Shown here in pieces: positions 7,475 to 15,026 of a stretch of DNA of 59,840 nt (within the stretch, counting starts at the first letter, position 1; every line of letters begins with the position of its first letter). The stretch is from Reyranella sp. (GTDB lineage Bacteria; Pseudomonadota; Alphaproteobacteria; Reyranellales; Reyranellaceae). The position numbers were made by a program, and so were the translations under genes. The notes beneath the pieces were generated by a model, which saw only the letters and a program-made list of their open reading frames with translations, had not been told where the DNA came from and did not search any database. The DNA lies in NCBI GenBank assembly GCA_022844015.1, contig JALHMO010000013.1, forward strand, positions 1 to 59,840, read 5' to 3'.

Positions 7475-8452
7475 TCATTCGAGCTTGATGCCGGCCTTCT
7501 GGATGATCTGCGTCCACTCCGCCACCAGCCTCGCGAACTGAGCAGTGTGGTCGGCGGGTGGATTGGCGATGATCTCGAAGCCGAGCTCGTGCAGCCGGGC
7601 GATGATCTTGGGATCCTCGAGGGCCCTGACGAAATGCTCGTTCAGGACCTTCAGCACGTCGGCCGGCGTGCCGGCTGGCGCGTAGAGGCCCCAGTAGCTC
7701 TCGGCATTGACGCCGGTCAGCCCGGCCTCGGCGAAGGTCGGCACCGTCGGCATGGCCGGCGAGCGCTTGTTGGCGCTCATCGCCACGGCGCGCAGCTTGC
7801 CCTGCTCGACGAACTGGCGCGACGAGCTGATGCCGCCGAACATCATCTGCACGGCGCCGGCCATCAGGTCGTTCAAGGCCGGCGCCGTGCCCTTGTAGGG
7901 CACGTGGACGATGTCGATGCCCGCAACCTGCTTGAACAGCTCGCCGGCAAGATGAGGTGCGCTGCCGTTGCCGCCGGAGCCGAAATTGAGCGTGCCGGGT
8001 TTCGCCTTGGCGAGCGCCACCAGCGCCTGCAGGTCGGTCGCCGGCACCGAGGGATGCAACAGGAGCGGCACCGGACCGCTCGCCATCATCGTGATGCCTG
8101 TGAGCTTCTTCAGCGTGTCGTAGGGCAGCTTGGACCCGAACAGGCCGGGATTGACCAGCAGCGCGCTGTCGGTGGCGAGGATCGTGTAGCCGTCAGGCGC
8201 GGCGTCGGTGACGATCTGGGTGCCGATCTGGGAGGCCCCGCCCGGCTTGTTCTCGATCACGAGCTGCTGGCCGAGCGTGCGCGAAACCTCGGGTGTCAGG
8301 ATGCGCACCAGGATGTCGGTGCCGCCGCCCGGCTGGTAGGGGATGACAAGGCGGACGGACCGGGCCGGGAAGGGTTGGGCCTGGAGGTCGAAGGCGAGCA
8401 GGCCGAAGGAGAGCAGACTGAAGGAGAGGGCGAGCAGAAGAAGACGGCGCAT
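7475..8452 (-). CDS. Bug/TctC-family solute-binding protein
   Basis: 325-aa periplasmic receptor of the tripartite tricarboxylate transporter (Bug) family. The signal peptide is MRRLLLLALSFSLLSFGLLA with processing near LQAQP. Family motifs include SVRLVIPYQPGGGTDI, a NKPGGASQIGT-like loop, PDGYTIL and IVHVPYKGTAPAL. Members bind carboxylates or other small acids through two water-bridged beta loops. ATG 8452 has CGGAG upstream. Longer starts would translate the palindromic repeat at 8497-8619 and are rejected. No tctA/tctB membrane genes are near, so it is an orphan receptor. Confidence 0.9.
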   Translation of the reverse strand: MRRLLLLALSFSLLSFGLLAFDLQAQPFPARSVRLVIPYQPGGGTDILVRILTPEVSRTLGQQLVIENKPGGASQIGTQIVTDAAPDGYTILATDSALLVNPGLFGSKLPYDTLKKLTGITMMASGPVPLLLHPSVPATDLQALVALAKAKPGTLNFGSGGNGSAPHLAGELFKQVAGIDIVHVPYKGTAPALNDLMAGAVQMMFGGISSSRQFVEQGKLRAVAMSANKRSPAMPTVPTFAEAGLTGVNAESYWGLYAPAGTPADVLKVLNEHFVRALEDPKIIARLHELGFEIIANPPADHTAQFARLVAEWTQIIQKAGIKLE

Positions 8453-8496
8453 CGGGGACTCCGGGTCAATGCAGGGATTCGCTTGTTCCATACTCT

Positions 8497-8619
8497 CCGT
8501 CATCTCGACTGGAGCCGAGCGCAGCGAGGCGCAGTGGAGGGACCTTTCTTGGTTCACAGGACAACAAGAAAGGTTCCTCCACTGCGCCTCGCTGCGCTCG
8601 GCTCCGGTCGGGATGACGG
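8497..8619. repeat. Long inverted repeat (about 55-bp arms)
   Basis: Left arm starts CCGTCATCTCGACTGGAGCC at 8497 and right arm ends with its near-complement (GGTCGGGATGACGG) at 8619. The centre pairs GGACCTTTCTTG with CAAGAAAGGTTCC around a short loop. The arms contain GAGCGCAGCGAGGCGCAG, which is itself palindromic. It lies between the alpha/beta hydrolase and Bug genes, in the Bug leader. Confidence 0.85.
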
Positions 8620-8650
8620 AACTTTTTTGCCATATGCGAGTGCCCGGGGG

Positions 8651-9508
8651 TCAATGCGGTTGGGCGACGTGCAGCGGCGGCGAGGGCTGGCCGAAGCGCC
8701 AGCGCAGGAAGGCCAGCACGTCCTCGGCGCAGCGTTCGGGAGCCGCCTCGCCGATATTGTGCGGCAGGCCTTCGTAGGCGATCAACTGGACGTCGGGAAT
8801 GCGCTCGCGCATCACGTCGTAGTTCCTGATCGAGCCCACGGTCTCGGCGCCCGGTATCACCAGCAGCGTGGGACACTTGATGGCGCCCAGCCGGTCGCTC
8901 CAGTCCTGCGACGCCATGTGGCTGACGAAGCGGCCGATATAGGCCGGATCGCATTCGGCGGCGCGGGCGACGAACCATTCGATCTTGCGCGGATCGGTGC
9001 CCGGCACGAAGCGGTCGGCGATGGTGTCCATGAGGAATTTCCGGATGCCGTCCTTGGCGATGCGCGGCACCCAGGTCGCGGCCTGGCTGTTGCGCAGGCC
9101 CGGGGTCGAGCCGAACAGGATCAGGCTCCTGACCCGGTCGGGATGGGCCATGGCAAGGTTCTGGCCGACATAGCCGCCGGCCGAGTTGCCGACGACGTGG
9201 GCGCTCGCGACGCCGAGCGAGTCCATCAGCTCGAGCGTGTCCTTCATCAGCCGGTCGATGCCGAACGTGCTGTCGGCCGGCGGCGTCGCCGAGTTTCCGT
9301 GGCCGCGCAGGTCGGGCCGCAGCACGCGGTAGTGTCGCGACAGCATCGGCACCCAGGCATAGAAGCGCTCGGCGCAGCCCATCGCGGCGTGCACCATCAG
9401 GAGCGTCGGCGCATTGGCCCACGGGTCGGTATTGTCGTCCACGTAATAGGCAAGCCTCAGCCCGTCGCTGGCGGTGAAGAAGTGCGGGGTCATCGCCTCG
9501 TGCCTCAT
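8651..9508 (-). CDS. Alpha/beta hydrolase
   Basis: 285-aa alpha/beta-fold hydrolase. The nucleophile elbow is GNSAGG with S109. LRPDLRGHGNS precedes it, a probable acid is E222 (PGAET), and the catalytic His is H250 (GLPHNIGE). The oxyanion region reads VHAAMG. This pattern fits carboxylesterases, enol-lactonases and C-C bond hydrolases of aromatic pathways. The start ATG 9508 overlaps the stop of the upstream SDR (ATGA), so it is the last gene of the TauD-SDR-SDR operon and likely hydrolyses an ester or lactone intermediate of that pathway (inference). Confidence 0.87.
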   Translation of the reverse strand: MRHEAMTPHFFTASDGLRLAYYVDDNTDPWANAPTLLMVHAAMGCAERFYAWVPMLSRHYRVLRPDLRGHGNSATPPADSTFGIDRLMKDTLELMDSLGVASAHVVGNSAGGYVGQNLAMAHPDRVRSLILFGSTPGLRNSQAATWVPRIAKDGIRKFLMDTIADRFVPGTDPRKIEWFVARAAECDPAYIGRFVSHMASQDWSDRLGAIKCPTLLVIPGAETVGSIRNYDVMRERIPDVQLIAYEGLPHNIGEAAPERCAEDVLAFLRWRFGQPSPPLHVAQPH

Positions 9509-10224
9509 TCAAGAACCGCGCCGACCGAGAGGCCGCCGCAGATGTGGACAATCTGGCCGGTCATGTAGGCCGCGCCGTCGGACAGCAGGAATGCCACGAC
9601 CTTGGCCACGTCGTCCGGCGTGCCCAGTCGCTTCATCGGGATGGCGCCGACCAGCTTCCGCGTGACCGGCGAGTCGGGCGGGTTGGCGCCGCGAAACAGC
9701 TCGGTGTCGATCATGCCGGGGGCCACCGCGTTGACCGCGATGCCGCGGTCGGCGAGCTCGAGCGCCCAGGTCCGGGTCAACGCATGCATGCCGCCCTTGG
9801 TCGCGCTGTAGACCGTGCGCAGCTCCTTGCCCAATGCCGCCCGGCTGCCCATGTTGACCACCCGGCCGAAGCCCGCCTCGGTCATCGCCGGCAGCACCGC
9901 CTGAAGGCAGAGCAGGGCGGCGCGCAGGTTGAGCGCGATCGATGCCTCGGTCAGGCCATCGCCCAGCTCGGCCAGCGGCACCGCCGACGACATGCCGACA
10001 TTGTTGACCAGCCGCGTGAAGCGATGACGGGCGCAGACATCGGCGAGGCAGGCGCGGGTGGCGGCGAGATCGCGGAGGTCGACCTGCACGTGTTCGGCCG
10101 CCGAGGGGCCCGCCGGCGGCGCGATGTCGAGATTGACCACGTGATGGTCGCCGGCCAGCCGCCCGGCGATGGCGGCGCCGATGCCGCGGCTGGCGCCGGT
10201 GACGAGGACGGCGTCGCGGCTCAT
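9505..10224 (-). CDS. SDR family oxidoreductase (FabG-like), copy 2 of tandem pair
   Basis: 239-aa classical short-chain dehydrogenase. TGASRGIG is at residues 9-16, NNVG follows at mid-protein, the catalytic Ser is in NMGSRAAL and Tyr/Lys in VYSATKGG. It ends ...HICGGLSVG. It is clearly paralogous to the upstream SDR (10221-10937): both share RTVYS.TKGG, TRTWALELA, AIPMKRL and CGG near the end. ATGA overlaps link it to both neighbours. Probable role: NAD(P)-dependent oxidation or reduction of a hydroxy/keto intermediate. Confidence 0.88.
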   Translation of the reverse strand: MSRDAVLVTGASRGIGAAIAGRLAGDHHVVNLDIAPPAGPSAAEHVQVDLRDLAATRACLADVCARHRFTRLVNNVGMSSAVPLAELGDGLTEASIALNLRAALLCLQAVLPAMTEAGFGRVVNMGSRAALGKELRTVYSATKGGMHALTRTWALELADRGIAVNAVAPGMIDTELFRGANPPDSPVTRKLVGAIPMKRLGTPDDVAKVVAFLLSDGAAYMTGQIVHICGGLSVGAVLE

Positions 10225-10937
10225 GCGGCGGGCTGCAGGCCGAGCGTCTGGCCGCCGCAGACATGCAGCATCTGGCCAGTGATGAAACCCGATCGCGCGT
10301 CGAGGAAGAAACTGACGGCCTGGGCCACGTCCTCGGCGACGGCGAGACGCTTCATCGGAATGGCCGCGAGCACGTTGGCGACGAGGGCCGGTGCGTTGTT
10401 TCGCCGGAACGTCTCCGTGTCGACCGGACCGGGTCCGATCGCGTTGGCCGTGATGCCCTCGGCGGCGAGCTCCAGCGCCCAGGTCCGGGTCATGGCGAGA
10501 AGCCCGCCCTTGGTCATGGAATAGACCGTGCGGTTCGGCCGGCCCAGCACCGCGCGGCTGCTGATGTTGACGATGCGGCCGAAGCGGGCGGCGCGCATCG
10601 CCGGCAACGCGGCCTGCGTGGCAAGGATCGCGCCGCCGAGATTGATGGCGACGACCTCGTCGAATTCCTCGGCCGTGACCTGCTCGATCGGCCTTGCGCG
10701 AACGATGCCGGCATTGTTGACCACCCGCGTGAGCGCGAACTCGCTGGCGAGCTTCATCAGCGCCGACCGTGCCTCGGCCTTGGCGGAAAGATCGATCCGG
10801 CGGAAGTGGCCTGGCAAGTCGGCCGGTGGCTCGGCGATATCGACATTGACCACGGTATGGCCTTCGCCGGCGAGGCGCCGCACGATGGCGCTGCCAATCC
10901 CGTTGCTGCCGCCGGTGACGAGGGTTGCGTCAGGCAT
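10221..10937 (-). CDS. SDR family oxidoreductase (FabG-like), copy 1 of tandem pair
   Basis: 238-aa short-chain dehydrogenase. TGGSNGIG lies near residue 9, VVNNAGIV at mid-protein, Ser in NISSRAVL and Tyr/Lys in VYSMTKGG. The start MPDATLVTGG at 10937 lies inside the end of the TauD gene (8-base overlap); longer frames have no support. The downstream SDR overlaps by 4 bases. The two SDRs are diverged tandem duplicates and may catalyse successive steps or act on different stereoisomers (inference). Confidence 0.88.
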   Translation of the reverse strand: MPDATLVTGGSNGIGSAIVRRLAGEGHTVVNVDIAEPPADLPGHFRRIDLSAKAEARSALMKLASEFALTRVVNNAGIVRARPIEQVTAEEFDEVVAINLGGAILATQAALPAMRAARFGRIVNISSRAVLGRPNRTVYSMTKGGLLAMTRTWALELAAEGITANAIGPGPVDTETFRRNNAPALVANVLAAIPMKRLAVAEDVAQAVSFFLDARSGFITGQMLHVCGGQTLGLQPAA

Positions 10938-11955
10938 GCGCGCCAGCCCTGGCCCGCCCCGTCTGGGCGCCGGTGATGTAGCCGGCGGCCAACGCCGGAT
11001 CGATCGGCCGCGATCCCGGCACATTGACCCAGAAGCGATAGAGCAGGCGCTTGTGCGCGGGGTCGGTGCCGTCGACGAAGGCGGTGCGCCAATGCAGCAC
11101 CGTGTAGTTGTTCAGGATCTGCATGTCGCCGGGCTGGAAATCCATCTCGAGCCGAAGATCGTCGCGATGGGCCAGCGCAACGATATGGTCGACCGCCGCC
11201 ATCTCGTGCGCCGGCACGGCGGTGGGCATGCGTCGCTGCGCATCCTTGATGGTGCTGGCGTTGAACACGCTGCTGACCACGCCTTCACGGCAGCGATAGA
11301 TCGGGATCGGGCGCGGCGTGACGCCGTAAGGGCTGTCCTTCGATGCGTCGCCACGCAGATCGTGGTGGAAGCCGCGATACAGCACGTCGAGATAGTCGGG
11401 GTGGTGCGCCAGGATCTCGTTGTAGATCGCCAGCGAGCTGGCGATGCGGCTGAGGCCGCCCGACTGCGGCCGGCGCACGCACAAGAGCGCCACCATGTCG
11501 GCCGGGTCGCTGTGCGGCCGCTGCTCGGCATTGGTCTGCGATGGCTTGACGTTCAGCGCGTTGACGTCGAGGCCGCGGTCGCTGATCTCGGCCATCAGGT
11601 CGCCGGCGAGGTTCTGAGTCACCGGCGTGCCGAGCCGCAGGCCGATGCCCCAGTAGAGCGTGCGTATGGTCTCGAGGTCGCGCCCTTCGACCGGCAGGCC
11701 GCTGAGCAGCACGAAGCCGCGCCCGGTCAGCACGTCGTCGCGGCAGCGCTCCAGGATTGGATCGACCGTCGGCAGGGGAAAATCGCCGGCGGCGAACGTG
11801 CCGGCGCGCAGGCCGCGGCGCAGCACGCCGGCCAGGGCCTGCTCGATCTCGGCGATCTCGGTCGGCCCGAGGGCGACGCGCCAGGCGGGGTCCCCCGCCA
11901 CGTCGACGCCACGCCAGGCGGAGGGATGCTCGATCGGGGTCCGGCGGATCTCCAT
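10930..11955 (-). CDS. TauD/TfdA-family 2-oxoglutarate-dependent dioxygenase
   Basis: 341-aa Fe(II)/2-oxoglutarate oxygenase. Likely iron ligands are H148 and D150 (RPHSDPADM) and H288 (TVLHWRTAF). 2OG-binding Arg candidates lie downstream (HKRLLYRFWVN). Family members hydroxylate taurine, chlorophenoxy acids, gamma-butyrobetaine-like compounds and others. ATG 11955 has CAGGAG 7 bases upstream, so the longer form starting 8 codons earlier is less likely. It is the first gene of a four-gene operon and is divergent from an IclR regulator, which probably controls it. Confidence 0.87.
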   Translation of the reverse strand: MEIRRTPIEHPSAWRGVDVAGDPAWRVALGPTEIAEIEQALAGVLRRGLRAGTFAAGDFPLPTVDPILERCRDDVLTGRGFVLLSGLPVEGRDLETIRTLYWGIGLRLGTPVTQNLAGDLMAEISDRGLDVNALNVKPSQTNAEQRPHSDPADMVALLCVRRPQSGGLSRIASSLAIYNEILAHHPDYLDVLYRGFHHDLRGDASKDSPYGVTPRPIPIYRCREGVVSSVFNASTIKDAQRRMPTAVPAHEMAAVDHIVALAHRDDLRLEMDFQPGDMQILNNYTVLHWRTAFVDGTDPAHKRLLYRFWVNVPGSRPIDPALAAGYITGAQTGRARAGAHA

Positions 11956-12036
11956 CGCACGACTCCTGGGCGACTGCACGCTGGCACCCCTTCACGCTCG
12001 GGGCCCACTTCACGCTGGCAAAAATACGGAGCGCCT

Positions 12037-12067
12037 GGACATTCTGTCAAAAGGAAAGGACATTCTG
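12037..12067. promoter_or_regulatory. Candidate IclR operator (direct repeat)
   Basis: GGACATTCTG occurs exactly twice, at 12037-12046 and 12058-12067. The 21-base offset is two helical turns, so both copies face the same side of the DNA. It lies just upstream of the iclR start in the divergent tauD/iclR spacer (11956-12084). Three CACGCT(G/C)G copies at about 11977, 11993 and 12011 add further repeated sequence. Autoregulation and control of tauD are inferred from position. Confidence 0.5.
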
Positions 12068-12084
12068 CTGCAGGCAACGGTGCA

Positions 12085-12852
12085 ATGGGCAAGGCCGTCA
12101 CGATGGGCAAGGCCATGACGTCGGTGGAGCGGGCGCTCGCGGTGCTCGCGGCCTTCCAGGCCGACGACACGTCGCTGTCGCTGGCCGAGCTGGCCGAGCG
12201 CACGCGCTTCTACAAGAGCACCATCCTGCGGCTGGCCCGCTCGCTGCAGAACGCCCACTTCCTGGTGCGGCTGGACAGCGGGCGCTATCAGCTCGGCGCG
12301 GCCGTCGTGCGGCTGGGCGAGATCTGCAAGCGCGGCACCACCCTGGACGGGCTGATCATGCCGGTGCTGCGCGACCTGGTCGCGCGGACCGGCGAAAGCG
12401 CCACGCTCTACGTGCGCAAGGGCGAGCATCGCTTCTGCCTGCGCCGTGTCGATTCGCAGCGCACCCTGCGCGATCACATCCGCGAGGGCGACTTGATCCC
12501 GCTGACCGTCGGCGCGCCCGGCCGGGTGTTCCTGCACTTCGATCTGGGCGTGTCGCGGCACATGAAGCGTGGCGCGGTCCCCGCCGCCATTCGAACCAGT
12601 GCGGCCAACCCGCTGCCAATCGTCACCCGCGGCGAGTACGACCCGGAGCTGGCAGCGATAGCCTGCGGCGTGTTCGGTCCCGAAGCCGAGCTGCTGGGCG
12701 TCGTCTCGCTGTCCGGCCCGATCACCCGCTTCCGCAAGCGCGAGGCGCAGAAGATGGGCGAAATCCTTCTCGATGCCTGCCGCCAGCTGACTGCCCGGCT
12801 CGGCGGCGACCTCGCGCCCTATGCTGCGCACAAACCAGGAGCTGCCTCATGA
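12085..12852 (+). CDS. IclR-family transcriptional regulator
   Basis: 255-aa regulator. An N-terminal winged helix (SVERALAVLAAF, then LAELAERTRFYKSTILRLA) is followed by the IclR effector domain with GESATLYVRKGEHRFCLRRV, TVGAPGRVFLHF and a GPEAELLGVVSLSGP segment. IclR proteins usually sense aromatic or small organic acids. The start is ambiguous among ATG 12085, 12103 and 12115; the first is given. The gene is divergent from tauD and overlaps the following Bug gene by ATGA, so regulator and receptor are made together. Confidence 0.87.
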   Translation: MGKAVTMGKAMTSVERALAVLAAFQADDTSLSLAELAERTRFYKSTILRLARSLQNAHFLVRLDSGRYQLGAAVVRLGEICKRGTTLDGLIMPVLRDLVARTGESATLYVRKGEHRFCLRRVDSQRTLRDHIREGDLIPLTVGAPGRVFLHFDLGVSRHMKRGAVPAAIRTSAANPLPIVTRGEYDPELAAIACGVFGPEAELLGVVSLSGPITRFRKREAQKMGEILLDACRQLTARLGGDLAPYAAHKPGAAS

Positions 12853-13802
12853 AGTGGATCGCGGTCCTTCTCGGCCTGTTCGTCGCCGCTCCGGCGGCGG
12901 CGCAAGATTATCCGTCCCGCCCGGTGAAGATCGTGGTTTCGTACGCGCCCGGCGGCTCCAACGACGTGGTGGCTCGCGTGATCGCGCCCGAGCTGCAGAA
13001 GGAGCTGGGGCAATCCTTCGTGGTCGAGAATCGCGCTGGCGCGAGCGGTACGATCGGCGCCGACATGGTCGCCAAGTCGCCGCCCGACGGCTACACGCTG
13101 TTCATGGGTGCTGGCGCCCACGCGCTGGCGCCCAGCCTGTTCAAGAAATTGCCCTATGATGTCGTCAGGGATTTCGCACCGGTGAGCCTTGCCGCCACCA
13201 GTGCCTACGTGCTGGTGGTCAATCCGGCGGTGCCGGCCAGCTCGCTGTCGGAGCTGATCGCGCTCTTGAAGGCAAAGCCCGGCCAGCTCAACTACGCGTC
13301 GGCCGGTAAGGGAACGCCGTTGCATCTGGCGGCCGAGCTGTTCAAGTCGAAGACCGGCACCGACATCGTGCACGTGCCGTATGGCGGCGACACGCCAGCG
13401 CTGAACGATCTCCTCGCCGGCAATGTCCAGCTCTCCTTCATGTCGGTGGCCTCGACGGCGCCGCAGATCCGCGCCGGCAAGCTGCGCGCGCTCGCCGTGA
13501 CCAGCGCCCGGCGCAGCGAGGCCTTGCCAGACCTGCCGACCCTGCACGAACTCGGCATCGACGGCTACGACGTCGGCACGTGGTGGGGCCTGCTGGCACC
13601 GGCCGGCACGCCCGAGGCGATCGTCGGCAAGCTCAATGCGGCCATGCGCAAGGCGGTGGCGCAGCCCGAGGTCAAGGAGCGTTTCGCTCCGCTCGGCCTT
13701 GACCCACGCAGCGACTCGCCGGCGGGGTTCGCCGCCTTCATCAGGGCCGAGGTGGCGCGCTACGCCGCCATCGCGAAGATCGCCGGCATCGAGCCGGAGT
13801 GA
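12849..13802 (+). CDS. Bug/TctC-family solute-binding protein
   Basis: 317-aa periplasmic receptor. Signal peptide MKWIAVLLGLFVAAPAAA, cleaved before QDYPSRP. Motifs are IVVSYAPGGSNDVVAR, ENRAGASGTIGADMVAKSPP, DGYTLF and IVHVPYGGDTPALNDLLAG. Coupled to IclR by a 4-base overlap, which implies the ligand is connected with the tauD operon's substrate. No transporter membrane subunits are nearby. It is convergent with the amidohydrolase at 13936. Confidence 0.9.
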   Translation: MKWIAVLLGLFVAAPAAAQDYPSRPVKIVVSYAPGGSNDVVARVIAPELQKELGQSFVVENRAGASGTIGADMVAKSPPDGYTLFMGAGAHALAPSLFKKLPYDVVRDFAPVSLAATSAYVLVVNPAVPASSLSELIALLKAKPGQLNYASAGKGTPLHLAAELFKSKTGTDIVHVPYGGDTPALNDLLAGNVQLSFMSVASTAPQIRAGKLRALAVTSARRSEALPDLPTLHELGIDGYDVGTWWGLLAPAGTPEAIVGKLNAAMRKAVAQPEVKERFAPLGLDPRSDSPAGFAAFIRAEVARYAAIAKIAGIEPE

Positions 13803-13850
13803 TCCTCCTCCCCCAGCTGCGCGCGTACGAAGGTTGCGAGATCACCTGCA

Positions 13851-13930
13851 CCCCCCTCACCCAACCTCTCCACCTAACGGGGGAGAGGAGCATGAAGACG
13901 GGGCACCTCCCCAACTTCGGTGGGGAGGAC
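13851..13930. repeat. C/G-rich palindromic repeat between convergent genes
   Basis: Two hairpins. The first pairs CCTCTCC with GGGGAGAGG. The second pairs CCTCCCCA (13906-13913) with TGGGGAGG (13921-13928) around ACTTCGG. The flanking CCCCTCACCCAACCTCTCC is shared with the repeat at 33552-33638. There is no T-tract, so it is a repeat that may still act as a transcript end. Confidence 0.65.
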
Positions 13931-13935
13931 GACGA

Positions 13936-14988
13936 TCACAGCTTGAGCCGATAGAACCTCGCCGCTGTCCCGTGGAACAGGTCGGCCTTCTCGGCTGCGC
14001 TGGCGCCCCTGGCGAGCAGCTTGCAGGTGTTCCAGAACACGCCGTAGCCGTACGAGCCCTTGTCCACCGGGAAGTTGCTCTCGAACATCGCGCGATTGGC
14101 GCCGAACGCCGCGATGCAGGTCTCGACATAGGGCCGCCAGGCGGCGGCCAGCTGCTCGGAGCTCGGCGGCAGCTCGCCTTCGTGGACGTCGAAGCCGAAC
14201 ACCTTCATGCCCAGCCCGCCCAGCTTGACGTGGACGTTGGGGCACGCCGCCAGCTCGCGGATGCGCTTGCTCCAGTCGGCGAAGACGGCATCGCGCTTGC
14301 CCGCGTAGCGGCCTAGGCCGATCGGGCCACCGACGTGATTGAGCACGATCGGCGTCTGCGGGAAGGCGCGCGCCAGATCGATCAGGTCGCCGAGCTGCGG
14401 GTGGTACATGAAGGCATCGAAGGTGAGGCCGCGCGGTGCGAGTTGGGCAAACCCTTCGCGGACCTTCGCCTCGAGAAGCAGGCCCTCCGGCCGGATAGCC
14501 GTGGCACCCCATTTGGCCTGCTCCGGATCGCTGGCCGAGATGAAGCGGATGCCGCGGAAGCGGCTGCCGCCCGCGACCATCATCGCATCGAGAACATCGC
14601 CGACGCGCGCGCCGATGCCGAGATCGGCGTGGCCGACGATGCCGGCGGAGACGCGTGGCTTGCCGTAGCTGCCGCTGGCGCACATCGCGCCGACGCCGTT
14701 GGCGAACTCGATCTCGCCGACCGGGCGCATCTCTTGCGGACCGTCGAGGCGATACATCGACAGCCATTCCAGGTACACCGTGGCGACGACGTTGTGGCCG
14801 CCGCCGTTGATGTCGTCGAGCAGGTCGGGCAGCAGGTAGCGCCCGCTCTCCGGCCGGTCGATCAGATGATGATGCGGATCGACGATCGGCAGGTCCGGCT
14901 CGATCGCCGGCTCGCGCCGCCGGGCGAGCCAGTCCGGCCGCACGGCGAGATGCGAGCTGATGGCGGTTGGCGATGTCGTCGACGGCAT
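13936..14988 (-). CDS. Amidohydrolase-2 family metal-dependent hydrolase
   Basis: 350-aa TIM-barrel hydrolase. Metal or catalytic residues are visible in IVDPHHHLID (HxH), FMYHPQL, VLNHVGG and the C-terminal FESNFPVDK (Asp). The family hydrolyses lactones such as 2-pyrone-4,6-dicarboxylate or decarboxylates aromatic acids; the substrate here is unknown. ATG 14988 follows GGGGAGGAAT, and the much longer upstream frame runs through mmsA in another frame and is rejected. It lies 38 bases after mmsA on the same strand and is probably cotranscribed. Confidence 0.85.
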   Translation of the reverse strand: MPSTTSPTAISSHLAVRPDWLARRREPAIEPDLPIVDPHHHLIDRPESGRYLLPDLLDDINGGGHNVVATVYLEWLSMYRLDGPQEMRPVGEIEFANGVGAMCASGSYGKPRVSAGIVGHADLGIGARVGDVLDAMMVAGGSRFRGIRFISASDPEQAKWGATAIRPEGLLLEAKVREGFAQLAPRGLTFDAFMYHPQLGDLIDLARAFPQTPIVLNHVGGPIGLGRYAGKRDAVFADWSKRIRELAACPNVHVKLGGLGMKVFGFDVHEGELPPSSEQLAAAWRPYVETCIAAFGANRAMFESNFPVDKGSYGYGVFWNTCKLLARGASAAEKADLFHGTAARFYRLKL

Positions 14989-15026
14989 GGATTCCTCCCC
15001 TGAGCAGACCGATCTCGTGGCGGCCC

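Noticed and set aside
8453-8557. Longer N-terminus for the Bug protein at 7475
   Set aside because: The extra codons would translate the palindromic repeat at 8497-8619; the signal-peptide start at 8452 has a ribosome site.
10528-12084. Long open frame ahead of IclR as an N-terminal domain
   Set aside because: It is antisense to the SDR and TauD genes, with no family similarity.
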